The notes beneath the pieces were generated by a model. It worked only from the letters and a program-made list of their open reading frames with translations, did no database searches and was not told the origin of the DNA. A program made the translations under genes and the position numbers. Below, piece by piece: positions 13,201 through 23,635 of a stretch of 64,000 nucleotides of DNA (positions are counted from its first letter, which is position 1; each line of letters begins with the position of its first letter). Origin of the DNA: Trachythela sp. YZ-2020 (Eukaryota > Cnidaria > Anthozoa > Malacalcyonacea > Clavulariidae). The stretch lies in assembly GCA_016169945.1 (NCBI GenBank), contig JADLSH010000158.1, forward strand, positions 1,089,001 to 1,153,000, written 5' to 3'.

Positions 13201-16200
13201 TATTTGGAAATTGAAAGTAAACAAACAAGATTTCACCATAACGTGGTCAATCATAAAGCATGCAGTTTCGTATACGGGAGGATCAAAAATATGCAATTTA
13301 TGTTTGGAGGAAAACTATGTATCATGAAATCGGAAATAGTTTCGACAGTTTAAAGTTGACAGTTTAAAGTTGGCAAAAATGCACTTTTTGCTGGACCTTG
13401 TCGGTCGTTACGAGGAGTCTGGAACGAGTAAATTTCTTGACGTCACACAAGGTACTCGTCAAAATAAACTTTCGGCCCACATGCAAATTCCCTGTATACT
13501 GTCGACCATCTACATATATCAGACCTACAAGCACGAAACTGTAAGTAAGATGTTTCTCTTGATCAGAGCTTTTGATCTATGCATCTTACATGCATAGAAC
13601 GTGTGTAGTTCTCAAGAAAATGTGCACGAAAATCGATGTATGTCTCACCGGGATCATGTATTTTTTAGAAGTTTAGTGCCGTTGAATTATTAGTACACTT
13701 TGCCTGTGGGCGAATAACTCGATAAATAATGAACTAACGAACTTGAAATAACCAATAGCTATCCCATCATGAAGAGAGCTTTATTTTCATGTATGATATG
13801 TCTATATAGCTTGTGTATTTCCATTCAAACATTACTACAAATTTTGTATGTTTTCAGCTTTCAAGCGCAGGACTTTAAAGAACGGATACCGGTTTAATTA
13901 AAGAGATATACAACCGATCTATTTGCCCGTATAACTTTGTAAATATTGCATCCACAACCTTGAAACAACTATGAGCGTGTTCGTCATGCCTGCAGCTTTC
14001 TATCCGTGCATAAAACATGTGTTTATCAACAAAATAGCTTTAAATATATTTTACTAAGTTCATTTCGCGCCGCGGTGACCATTGGCGCTGCGAAAGTGAT
14101 CAAGTGAGTAATATTCCATTTGGATATCGCTTCATACGTGACATAACTCAGCCAATATCAGACCTACAAGCACGAAATGTACGTAAAATGTTTCTCTTGA
14201 ACAGAGCTTTCGATCTACGCATCTTAGATGTATGGAACGTATGTAGTTCTCAAGGAAATGTGCACGAAAATCGGCACAGCGTCGTTCGATCCGAAACATA
14301 CATACTAATTGTGCTGTAGTAGGGGTAAACTTTTTTGACGCGCCTGAAGTTTTGGTATATATAGCAGTGACCTATATAGTGTAAACAAGTTGTAGTTTTA
14401 GATGCCTGCACGCGTGCGAAGTTGGATTTTCATTACAGCATAGCTTAATGCGGCATATTGTTAGATAGCAATTATATATATCCTGTGTACTAGTCTGTTT
14501 CATGGTTAGACATGATAGCCAGAAAAAAACAGTGTAAACTTCGATTGATTCAAGGCAAGCAAAGCGGTGAAATGGCGAACTGAATACAAGCCGATCAAAA
14601 CTAAATGCCGACTACCTTGCGTGACGTCAGAAAATGGGCTAGACCCAGGCTCTTTTTGGTTAGAAAATACGGCGGCCAAGGTCCATCGAAAGCTAAGTTC
14701 AAAACGCCATAAAAATCGAACGATTTGACCAAATTAAAAAACATTTTCACGGATATAGTCGAAATGATGCCAAGATTTGATAAAGCCAAAAAACAAATTT
14801 GGGGTGAGGTGCACCGGTGTTATTTTTGAGTTAAATAATATGAAAGCCAAAATATCCGCCATCTTGAAACGTCATTGTTGCCATAACAACGGCAGTTATG
14901 GGTGTTAATTTGAAAAAATTCAAAATCTTTTAGTTACAGTTTTTCAACAAATAGTAATTGTCGAAAAATTGGGATCTAAATCGGAAATCTTGTACTTTTT
15001 AAGAAACTGTATGGACCACCTTAAATGACTCTCTGAAATGCAAATGTCAAGCCGCTTAGCAACCAGAATATAAGTTTTCTTAATTTGTCGTATATGTACT
15101 TCATCTTTCGCTTCTTTTACAGCTTAAATATATAGACTAAACGTCTAATGCATAGAATCTACTTAAACTTTTTCGAAGCTTTAATTTTTATACCTACATA
15201 CCTTAGCATCGCTTGTGTGTATTCTATGACGATTAATTTTCATTTTGGGAAGCTCAGTTTTGTTGTTTACTAGTCAGACAACGTTTAATATATATTGTAG
15301 ACAAAGGGTGATTGAGAATGTATTTTACACAGAGAACTAAACCGCTAAGTAAATGTACAGCAAAGTTCTATGTCTGCAAATCTTTTGACTAAATTTCGAT
15401 TTAGTTCGCTAAATTAAAATTTATCGGAAGCAGGAATCGAAGCGTCATTACATAGATAAAGTGCTCTCCCCTATTGCGGTGCCCTGCGCCAACTCACTCC
15501 ACCTCACTAGCTGCATACTCATGAGTGCGCCCCCTGATGCGCCTACTCAAAAATCCGGATCGAACGGTACATTATATTAGTACTCGTGTATGTTGTATTA
15601 ATCAACTATCAGGCGAACTTATTCAGCGATCCATATTTCGGATTTTCGCAGCAACAAAAACGCTACTTAAATAAATCAGCGACTGCAGAGTACAGCATTT
15701 TAATACTTCACCTATGCATGCGACAAAGTAATATATATAGAGTCAAGCGCATTTTAAAGTTCAGCGCTCTCTTTGTATTACTAAAACAGCAGGGATTTTA
15801 TGTATATTATTGACTGTATAAGTCTATAAACCGATGAGATGAATCACGCTAACATCGAATGCAAAATTGTAACATTTTCTCTATATGTTTTGATTTTTAC
15901 TGACGGTCTATCTATGTAAACGTTGATTAAAGTTTGGTTATATAATATGCATGCATATAAAGGATATGATCAGCATTGACATTGTATATATAATGTATAA
16001 GACACTTCAATATTAACAATCTATCGATTATGGAATCAAATCACGCGTTTCGTTGAGTACATGCTGCTGTTGCATGGGATTGGAAGACAAAACTTATTCA
16101 TGTTAAATATAATTTGTTCACTTAATATGTATGTCTTTTTTAAAAATAACGACAATGTGTTATAAATTGGCACACAAACATATTTTGTCCAGGGCGAGGA

Positions 16201-17349
16201 AGTGATCAAAGCAGTTGAAAAAGCCACGAAATTGAAATAAACCTTCCTTGCAAACTATATATATATACATATATTGATTGGTATAATAGTGCATAAAAAC
16301 ATTCTGTCTTTATTCATGTCTTTATCACGAATATTCTACTTTGACGCAGTTTGGTGTGCAATGGCAACTTTGAATTGGGTAATAGAGCATGCATAATTGC
16401 TAGCGGCTGTTTAATAATTATAAATTACCATACGGTTGAAATGATCAAAAGGCTTCAAGTTGACGTACCTTAGGACAGAGAACAAACCATATTCAACCCT
16501 ATCACAATATTCTATCTTCTATTCTCAACATAAGTACTTTTGAAAAGAAATTGGCAAATCTTACCATCAACAGATTTCCAACGATATTTCATATCTTCTT
16601 TTAAACAAACAACTTCCACGTCATTTCCCTTCTTATTATTGTACAACACACGAACTCCACGGGATGTCTGGTTGCATTGCTGAAGCTGCAAATAAGGAAA
16701 ATTCTAGTTTGCTTTGAGGAAGTAAACATGACAGTATTGCAAAAGCGCACCAGCCCAACACGGCTGAGACGACTGAATATATATATATTCAGAATTTTTT
16801 GCAAAACATCTTATTATCTATATAGACTACATGAATATACTATACATGCGCCATGTTAGGTGAGGGTCTATGTGAATATAAATATTAGATTAATTATGTC
16901 TACACTGGAGTTTAGTGACTAGTGTAATTTAAACAACATCTATACAATAGTCAATAAAGTACTGCAGGTTTGCCAGTTGATGCTTAAGCTACCTTAGTCC
17001 AGCTACTTGGTATTTGTACAACAATGTAAATTCTATTCAAGAGTACATTTCAGATTGATACAACAGTACTTTTCATTCGATATTTAGTAGAGTAAACTAA
17101 GTTCAATTGTAGTTAACTGCGTAATGAACAAAACGTAACTACTAACATTTTAGATTAAAATTATACAACGCTACTCTCAGTTAATTGCGACAATTACATT
17201 CTTCTTAACGTGCACGGCCCTTATGGAAGCATGTAAAAATGAAACAAAGTACAGACCTCATTATGTACACCATCCCTGGATGCTTGAACAAGTTTTGACG
17301 ACAAGATGATAGAAATGGCGACTGTACTAGTTAAAGTTAGAAAAAACAT
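1719..17349 (-). CDS. Secreted protein with two fibrinogen-like domains and a coiled coil (11 exons)
   Basis: Exons on the minus strand: 17257-17349, 16565-16685, 7291-7412, 6965-7173, 6474-6657, 5983-6077, 5635-5701, 5000-5224, 3248-3382, 2498-2630, 1719-2353. All junctions are GT-AG and keep phase, giving 672 residues and a TAA stop. Residues 1-23 are a signal peptide (MFFLTLTSTVAISIILSSKL...), which sets the start. Residues about 95-372 form a Cys-rich fibrinogen-like module with IWCDVHTDGGGFTLVG, PHWSSDLGD and CCACFGPKGG. Residues about 418-455 repeat S/NQE(N/S)K(I/V) and should form a coiled coil. Residues about 462-672 form a second, different fibrinogen-like module (VYCDMTSKNGTGVTVIG, MNYWGGAAV, ending TLGKLRCWG) like those in cnidarian contactin-associated-like proteins. 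The likely role is extracellular recognition or matrix, possibly as coiled-coil oligomers; no ligand can be read. The 9.2 kb second intron holds a LINE, a Penelope element and simple repeats. The GTCTGT donor of exon 1 is weak. Confidence 0.83.
7414..8404. other. Intron 2 sequence with a polypurine tract and C run
   Basis: No exon is seen. Positions 8214-8290 are almost pure purine (GGGGAGAGGAGGGAAAGG and similar), followed by a C run at about 8328-8339. Mirror-like purine tracts of this kind can form triplex DNA. The short open frame at 7537-7755 on the minus strand has no family features. Confidence 0.5.
8405..9840 (-). mobile_element. CR1/L2-like LINE fragment, reverse transcriptase to 3' end
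   Basis: Read on the minus strand, the sequence gives broken but recognisable LINE reverse transcriptase. Near 9740 is SLTCSVAKIMEGFT. Near 9550 is ARIFFADFTKGF, the motif A region, where the family usually has FADF.KAFD. Near 9050 is IKWNNHVDYI with KKASKKLY. At 8650-8795 is the C-terminal phrase RRDLLCVKYMDKM. Several frameshifts and stops separate the blocks, so it is dead. The 3' end lies near the TA-rich triplet tail around 8405-8440. It sits in intron 2 of the fibrinogen-like gene, in the same orientation as the gene. Confidence 0.75.
9850..10062 (+). mobile_element. 3' tail of a second LINE, plus strand
   Basis: The sequence ends in AATAAAGTTTGTTATTATTG followed by repeated TTATTG units, the usual form of a CR1/L2-type LINE 3' end: an AATAAA signal and a short microsatellite instead of poly(A). 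No coding remnant is left. It abuts the minus-strand LINE fragment head-on, so two separate insertions or a rearrangement are needed. Confidence 0.5.
10151..10244 (+). repeat. (GTT)n trinucleotide microsatellite
   Basis: About 28 nearly uninterrupted GTT units run from about 10157 to 10243. Open frames across it encode homopolymers and are artefacts. It is intronic to the fibrinogen-like gene. Confidence 0.95.
10826..11085. repeat. Foldback element with tRNA-like arms
   Basis: The left arm (about 10828-10925) and right arm (about 10988-11083) are near-perfect inverted copies. Both contain GAACTCCCAACGG and its complement. Read on the minus strand, the left arm resembles a tRNA-derived SINE head: an A-box-like TAGCCTAGTGGTAAAAC, then about 30 bases later a B-box-like GGGTTCGATTACC. 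The right arm repeats the B-box half on the plus strand. This could be two SINE heads inserted tail-to-tail or one foldback element. A functional tRNA is unlikely because there is no good acceptor stem. Confidence 0.6.
11385..12995 (-). mobile_element. Penelope-like element: reverse transcriptase plus degenerate GIY-YIG region
   Basis: Minus strand. The frame at 12229-12972 (247 residues) encodes a Penelope-type reverse transcriptase: FISLKDHKDNF near the start, motif A region FISFDIVDFYPLI, then MGSYDSAEVCELVGLFIL, and the catalytic LYGDDGLGI. A second frame, 11526-12080, carries the downstream Cys-rich linker (CNCRDENTCPLQKQC) and a GIY-YIG-like module with FKERQRNHIKSFQHKKYSND. The usual YIG is replaced (HYMHCM), so the nuclease is probably inactive. 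The two frames are separated by stops, and the N-terminal part of the reverse transcriptase is cut off near 13045. It lies in intron 2 of the fibrinogen-like gene. Confidence 0.8.
13045..13345 (+). mobile_element. Inverted partial copy of the Penelope-like element 3' region
   Basis: The plus strand repeats the GIY-YIG region of the adjacent minus-strand element (about 11460-11745), with GGCAACTGTCACCACAAGCA and NDTELSKYIWKLK. Identity is high but not perfect. In this copy the residues after TELSKY are IWKLK, the usual family form, whereas the neighbour has NLEIQ. The arrangement resembles the inverted pseudo-terminal repeats of Penelope-like elements. Confidence 0.75.
13505..14280 (+). repeat. 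Two direct repeats of about 125 bp
   Basis: Positions about 13518-13640 and 14146-14270 share ATCAGACCTACAAGCACGAA at one end and TGTGCACGAAAATCG at the other, with scattered substitutions between. They are 636 bp apart and encode nothing recognisable. Confidence 0.7.
14330..16560. other. Intron 2 remainder
   Basis: AT-rich sequence with short TA runs (for example near 16258-16270). A weak tRNA-like stretch at about 15425-15500 (minus) has GCTTCGATTCCTG as a possible B box. No exon is supported. Confidence 0.4.
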
Positions 17350-19796
17350 GTTGCTCCTAAGATCAACGTCTGCTCGCCTTCGCTGTCTAAGTATAACTGA
17401 CAATACGAATTAAACATCATTTCAATAAAACACATCACAAGAGTTTTCAAACATGAAATTTCATGTTTTGCTTTGTTAAATAGATGCACATAATAATTTC
17501 CATTTAATTTAGTGTTTTCCTTCGAAATGTACCTTTTTTCACTCTTCACTAACTGAAATCGAGTGAAGATTTGCCAGTACAAATTCGCCGGGTTTTAAAC
17601 CGATGATATTCTGGTAATTAAATGTTAGTTCTGAATCTGCAAAGATAATATATACTGTATTGTGCTTTTGCATGCTGAATGTTTATTTTGGAATATACAT
17701 TGATATAGATCAGCACATGCTGAGAGAATACAATATTTGCGGAATTGTTTATACAGTAGTCATACAGAGAGCTGATATATTAATTAACTGGGAAAGACAA
17801 TATCCGCTATGCTGACACGACTAAATCGTTTTCTTTTTATAAATATCTCTGGATCATTTCCCATACTCCTTGCCCTCTGTCGTCTGTCGAAAAGTAGAAG
17901 CGAGGTTTCATTAATTCAATCTAACGTTCTTCTAGGATTCCTAATTATTAGGAAGCATTGACGTCAAACTATGGACGCTATATCGCCAACTTCAGAGCAG
18001 TTAGCGACATAGGTATTTATAAAGAAAACATGATAAATATTGCAAGAAATATATAGTGTTGCGCTAAAAACGTTTGAAGATATTAAGGCACACAACTCTC
18101 CTATAGTCATGCTTCAAATGTTACGTACAACACTGACGCACACTCCTCTGCAGAGGCAGAGTTGTCGTTGTCGAGCTTTTATTAGTGAGCTTAAAGCAAG
18201 GCGACGTTTTTGTCAACACGGACGTCACCCGAAAATTGGTATATCTAATTTTGGCGGCATTTTGCCTCATAGCGCTCGTGTAAGGAAGCAAAAAACTTTA
18301 AAAATCTTATGTTTTGTCATAATATTATGTGTTGAAAATTACCACAAACTGATTCAAACACAATTTTTAATCCAGTCCCCCCTCGGCAATCTGACGTCCG
18401 TGTTGACAAAAACGTCGCTTTTACACGAACTTTTGTAAGGATTGGGGGGGGAGTGCGTGGTACACATTGGGAAATTTAGGGATGTGAGAAAGCAACCGGA
18501 AGACAGAAAAATCCTTCCCGTCACATCCGTGCGCTCCCTTCGTGTCGTAGGAAAACGTCGTGTAAGACTAATGAAAAAGGTCGACTATAAAGCTCGATAA
18601 AAACGTACGATGTATAAGACTGCGATAAAAAAGGCATAATAGGCCTAGTATTGAAGTATTGCAATTATATACAGACTGTCAGACTGCAAGCGTGTATTAG
18701 TGTAGTAAATTCTATGACTTGTTCTGACAATCTATTTGTGTCGACTGGTTCTATGTCATATAAGCAAAAGCTATTGACATACTGTGCCTGATACATATCA
18801 CACTTATCATCACTGCATGATCATATATAATTCAAGAGAGAAAGTATATACCCATTATACCCAGCGATTGCTAATATTGACTTATCTTGAGCGGGATTTA
18901 ACTATTGCTTAGTTATGCGCGATTAAACTCTGCTTAGATCGACTTATCAATAAACAAATTTGCAAATATTACTAGCATAACTGTTAGTGTTAAGTCTGTC
19001 GAGTGGTGGTCGCTTCATCGTAGCTCGGCAGTCTCGGCATAAGTCATGTAGTCCATGCATCACACGGTGCAGTCGGCCCTATAAGCCAGAGTTTATAATA
19101 TCCTCATATTCATTTTGGAACAATATTTTGGTATAGCTAAAAGGATAAGTTCATTTTATTGTGTGTTCAAATGCTACACTGCCTTAGACAATAAATAAAG
19201 TTGTCTAAGCGGAGTTTCATGTTGTACAATAAACTTACAATCAACTCTCACCCGAAACAGTTTATATTGGCAATATATTACTAGGTATAGGCGTTTTGTC
19301 TTACATTTTATATGCTCAGCGATGATAGGGAAATGTCAGTTTAATACGATTTGTGCAAGCCGCAATCTGTCGTTCTGCTTTTGACATAATCAGACAAACA
19401 AATACAGTCATGCAGTGTATATTATACTATTGCTTGAAATACTTCAAGAACATTGCTAGATAGTGTAAAATATCTTACCTACAAATATCAAAATGTTTTA
19501 TATACTTTGTCACATTACAAATGTTCGACTTGCACTCCTTGTAGCAAACAGTAGCCTTGAAAACTAATTATGCATTCCTATCTTAGTTAATTACTGCCTC
19601 CCCGTAGGGAGGCAGCACACTATTCTTGACGTCCAGTGTTTTCATCCCCAGTCCACAAAACGGAGCTATATTGAGTCGACAGTTCTGGTCGACAGCGAGA
19701 TTTTCGTCTGTCCGGATGTTTGCATTCCGGGGGAGTTTTTAATAAATGCTTACATGACAATGTCTTGTAATTTATGTCAATTCAATTATAAAAGCT
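17350..19796. other. Upstream region of the fibrinogen-like gene and intergenic DNA
   Basis: Should contain the promoter of the minus-strand fibrinogen-like gene just above 17349, but no clear TATA box or initiator can be singled out in this AT-rich sequence. An inverted repeat of about 25 bp (GCGACGTTTTTGTCAACACG at about 18202 and its complement ending near 18416) marks a short foldback element. A small hairpin (CTGCCTCCCCGTAGGGAGGC) lies near 19590. Confidence 0.45.
18195..18425. repeat. Short terminal-inverted-repeat element
   Basis: The arms GGCGACGTTTTTGTCAACAC...GGACGTC and the reverse complement GACGTCCGTGTTGACAAAAA...CGTCGC flank about 165 bp of non-coding sequence. This is MITE-like. 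No target duplication could be read. Confidence 0.55.
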
Positions 19797-21835
19797 AGAA
19801 GAATGCGTGGATTTGAAAACCCAACCATTGAATCTATTTGGATCTCACTTAGACCTAAGCGTTTACCAAGATCTATTTCAGTTATATTACTTGCTGTTAT
19901 TTACCATAGTACTTCCAGAAACGCTACGGAAAATTTGGAACTTTACAATCATATTCAAGGCAATGTAGACCTTTTTCTTTCTAACCATCCTGATGCTCTC
20001 GTTATAATAACTGGTGATTTCAATCCTGTGAGTACTGGTTTTAATGCCAATAGAGTCAAACAGATGACTGGTTTACGCCAAATTATTGACGTTGCGACTA
20101 GGGAAGAATCAATATTGGACTGGTGCCTAACAAATATGAGGCACTTTAATTTTCAGATAACTCAAGTGACCATAATTCAATTCTAGTGAACGGGAAATTA
20201 CATCGTGTATATAAGCCCTCTAACGATCGAGTGTGGAAAAGAGATTTACGAGACAGTAGCATGAGATTTTTCGGACAGTGGATAACCAATTTTGATTGGT
20301 CGGTAGTTCTGGAAATCCCCGATTGCGAGTTAAAATATGGTAAATTTACTGACATCATGTTTGATATGATTGAACACTTTTTCCCAAATCAGCCGACGAG
20401 AATTAGAAAATCAGACAAACCGTGGGTGACTCAGTCGTTGAAATTGCTTATTAAGAGTCGCCAAAAAGCCCTGCATACGTATGGGAAAACTTCGCAGATT
20501 GATAAAAATTGGCACAATATATAAAGTCCAGCTCGAAGTCAAAACTGCTCGCAATAAGTTTTATCACCAGTCGGTCAAAAGGTTAAAGAATATCAATCTT
20601 GCAAGGTGGTGGAAAGAAATTAAGTCGTTGGGTGGTTTATCGTCTCAACAGTCTTGGTTCCATCAGTTGCTGTCCGATGATAGTCCTACATGTGCTGAGT
20701 CTTACAATGATTTTTTAGTTGGTCCCACTGCCCACTTTGAATCTTTGGTTAACTGCGTAAGATTGAGGATGTTGAAGTGCCAAATAATGTCATGGTTAAT
20801 GACGGCCAAGTTTACTCAGCCTTACGTCGCATTAAAACTACAAAATCATCTGGACCTGACTGTATCCCAAACAAGATATTGAAGACCTTCGCGTTTGAAC
20901 TTGCCCCTGTGTTATCTGATATTTATAACTCCTCAATGCATGTGTCAGGGAGTTTTTCCCCAAAATTTAAAACGTTCCTTTGTTGTACCTATCCCGAAGA
21001 CATCACCTCCAGGTTCCATTGAAGAAGATTTACGACCAATCTCTCTCACCCCACAAGTTGCAAAGATAATGGAAGGATTTACTTTGGATTCGTTATTGCT
21101 GGAAGTGATTGATAAACTAGATAATAAACAGTTTGCGTTGCCCAAAAAGTCAACAACTCAAGCTTTGGTCTACCTTATGCACCAGATTCATGCCGAACAC
21201 GATAAAGGTCATTGCTCAGCCAGAATTTTCTTTGCAGATTTTAAAAAGGGTTTCGACCTTGTCGATCATAATGTCATCATTGCAGAGCTTGGAAATCTTG
21301 GCGTCCATCCTGTCATTATACGCTGGGTTAAGTCCTAAAACTAACGGTGGACTACCTCAAAGTACTAAATTAGGCCCTCTGTTATTTGCAATCTTAGTTA
21401 ACTCCCTGTTGAAGGATTGGCATGCTAGGATTAAGTACGTTGACGACACTTCGGCGCTTGAAATTATCCCCCGTTGTTCACCGAGTTTATTCCCTAGTGT
21501 GGTGGATGAAATTTCTCGTTTTGCTGTATCACGTGGAATGCAATTAAATGCAACAAATGTTGGTATCTTTCCTTAAGTATGTCTTGCTGCAGGGTATGGA
21601 GTCAATTTATATTTCTGGAAGAGCAGTTCAAAGAGTTTGTTCCTACAAGCTATTGGGCGTCAACACCTCGCAAGACCTTACTTGGAACAATCACGTGGAA
21701 TATATTCTGAAGAAAGCTAATTCTCGACTTTATGCACTTAAAGAAAGACAATTAAAGAAAGCTGGTTTAAAAGCTTGCATGATTTCTTTATGTGGAATTG
21801 TTTTTCAGAAATTGTTTGCTTCAACTTGACAACAT
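19797..21835 (+). mobile_element. CR1/L2-like LINE, 5'-truncated and frameshifted
   Basis: The coding sequence is split over at least six frames. The first (19803-20186) holds the end of the apurinic endonuclease domain with VIITGDFN. After a frameshift come a linker, then reverse transcriptase blocks: SSGPDCIPNKILK (20830-20880), DLRPISLTPQVAKIMEGF (21030-21080), ARIFFADFKKGFDLVDHN (21220-21270) and KYVDDTSALE (21435-21465). The segment that should lie between VIIRWVKS and GGLPQSTKLGPLL is deleted at about 21330. The C-terminal part near 21640-21740 has NNHVEYILKKANSRLYALK. The element is dead. Its 3' side runs up to the LTR retrotransposon at 22021. Confidence 0.85.
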
Positions 21836-22020
21836 TTGGATATAAATGAAAGTGGCTGTTTTAATTTATTAAAGTTCAAATTGAAGATATTGTTATGCTA
21901 TGGATTATGTAATATCGGAGAACACAATGAATTTAGGACACAACTGTTTATATACATGAATTAACAATTGCAACGACAACTCTGATGGAATTATGACAGC
22001 AAATTTAAAAGATAAACATT

Positions 22021-22213
22021 TGTAACGGATAATAATGTGTCAACGTGTAAATAAGGAAGTCAACCATAATTAGCGGTGTATGCTTCATTTTGCAAGCTGC
22101 ATCCGTGATAATGTAATTATAGCTCACTAGATTATAAATATGGGATGTAAAAGAAAATAAAGTTAAGTTGGATCTTGACAACGTTGCGTGTCGTGCTTTC
22201 TCGGCTCGTTACA
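22021..22213 (+). repeat. 5' LTR of the gypsy element
   Basis: Begins TGTAACGGATAATAATG and ends GGCTCGTTACA, so it has the TG...CA ends of LTRs. AAAATAAAG near 22154 may serve as polyadenylation signal. Confidence 0.9.
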
Positions 22214-22238
22214 TTTGGTGGCAGCGGAAAATACTACA

Positions 22239-23085
22239 ATGTCTGCAATACTGCCGGGAAAATTTGATGATGGCGATTTTGATGCTTGGGTGCACGAATT
22301 TGATGCTTGTTGTGCTGCAAATGGTTGGCAAGTAACCGAGGCTAACGACGGAAAAATCATAAAACTGGCCAGCCTTCTTGCGTGGTCGAGCGGCCAGTAA
22401 TTTTTATGCTATTCCCGCAGAAGACAGGAAAACTTACGCGGATGCGGTGAAATCGATGCGACGAGCCCTCTGTCCGCAAGCAAAACGTGAAAATTTCTTT
22501 GCCGAGTTTGAACTCAGAATTTTGAGGCCTGAAGAAGATCCGTCGGTGTATAAATGGGAGTTGGAGAATATTCTCTCAAAAGCTGATCCGACTCTTTCGG
22601 CCGACGCAAAAACTGCGTTGTTGACGAGGCAATTCTCAAGAGGTCTACCACCATCGCTGAAGCTGAAGATGCTGGAGCATAACCCTATTCCTACACTGGA
22701 CGAAATGATCGAGTTCACTCAACGATTTCGTGCTCTTGGGCGTCCAACAGCGGCAGAGATTCCGCCTGTTCAAGTTGATGCTGTTGCTCACTCTTCCTCT
22801 CCAGCCGACCCGCAGTTGAAAGAGCTTATTACCATGGTTGCTGGCATCGCGGAGAAACAGCAAGCACTAGAGAACCGCCTGAAACGTACGAACAATTCTA
22901 TACGTACTTCACTTCGACCCTCGCCAGCTGGATCCTGTTATACGTGTGGTTTACCAGGTCATTTTGCTCGGGATTGTACGCGACAGCGAGGTTTTGCTCA
23001 ACGGCGGACTATCACTTGTTTTAACTGTGGAAAACCGGGACACGTTGCGCGAGATTGTAGATCACCGCGTCATTTAAACTGTTAA
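22239..23085 (+). pseudogene. Gypsy gag with two CCHC zinc knuckles, one frameshift
   Basis: The ATG at 22239 opens a 53-codon frame (MSAILPGKFDDGDFDAW...) that hits a stop at 22398-22400. The sequence continues in the next frame from about 22380 (GRAASNFYAIPAEDRKTY), so a one-base indel has split gag. The downstream part includes the capsid-like helix-rich region and two nucleocapsid zinc knuckles, CYTCGLPGHFARDC and CFNCGKPGHVARDC, spaced about 20 residues apart. It would have assembled cytoplasmic virus-like particles and bound the element RNA. Confidence 0.85.
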
Positions 23086-23099
23086 GGGATGGACGGAAA

Positions 23100-23635
23100 A
23101 TTGGTGGAGATCGCGCCCATCCTGTCGTAAGTACAAATGTTATTGATAAGTGTCCTATTATCCACCCGTTTGTTGATTGTTTTGTGGACGAAGTCCGTGT
23201 TCGTGCTCTTATGGACTCTGGTTCCATGAAATCTTTCATTAGTTAGTCTGTACAGCGAACAATTGACTTTGACGATCGTAAATTAAATAAGTCGAAGAAA
23301 GCCAAATGTGTTTCCATAACGGGACACAATGTAAATATTCAAGGTCACCTATCTAGTATTTTTAAATTTTTAGGAACTCGTGCACGCTTTAACGGAGACT
23401 TCTTAGTTAGTAATAATATACCATATGATTGTGTTCTGGGCTGGGACTTCATCAGCCAAAATAATCTGTCATTATGCCAAGATCTTAATTTAGGTAACTA
23501 TATTTTAGTAGGTAAACATGGGGCTACCCCCATTATTAACTCGCAACCGTCTACTACGGCAGATCGAGCAGGAGTAGTTGAGTCGAATCCACAAATTGGA
23601 CATGTGAATTCGCAAGCCGGTCGTTTGTTGTGTCA
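23100..23635 (+). pseudogene. Gypsy aspartic protease region with premature stop
   Basis: The frame contains RALMDSGSMKSFIS, a retropepsin active-site loop with DSG. A TAG stop follows at 23244-23246. The same frame then runs on with protease-like sequence (YDCVLGWDFISQNN) to about 23630, where a shift of frame joins the polymerase. Its product would process the Gag-Pol polyprotein. This copy is inactive. Confidence 0.7.
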
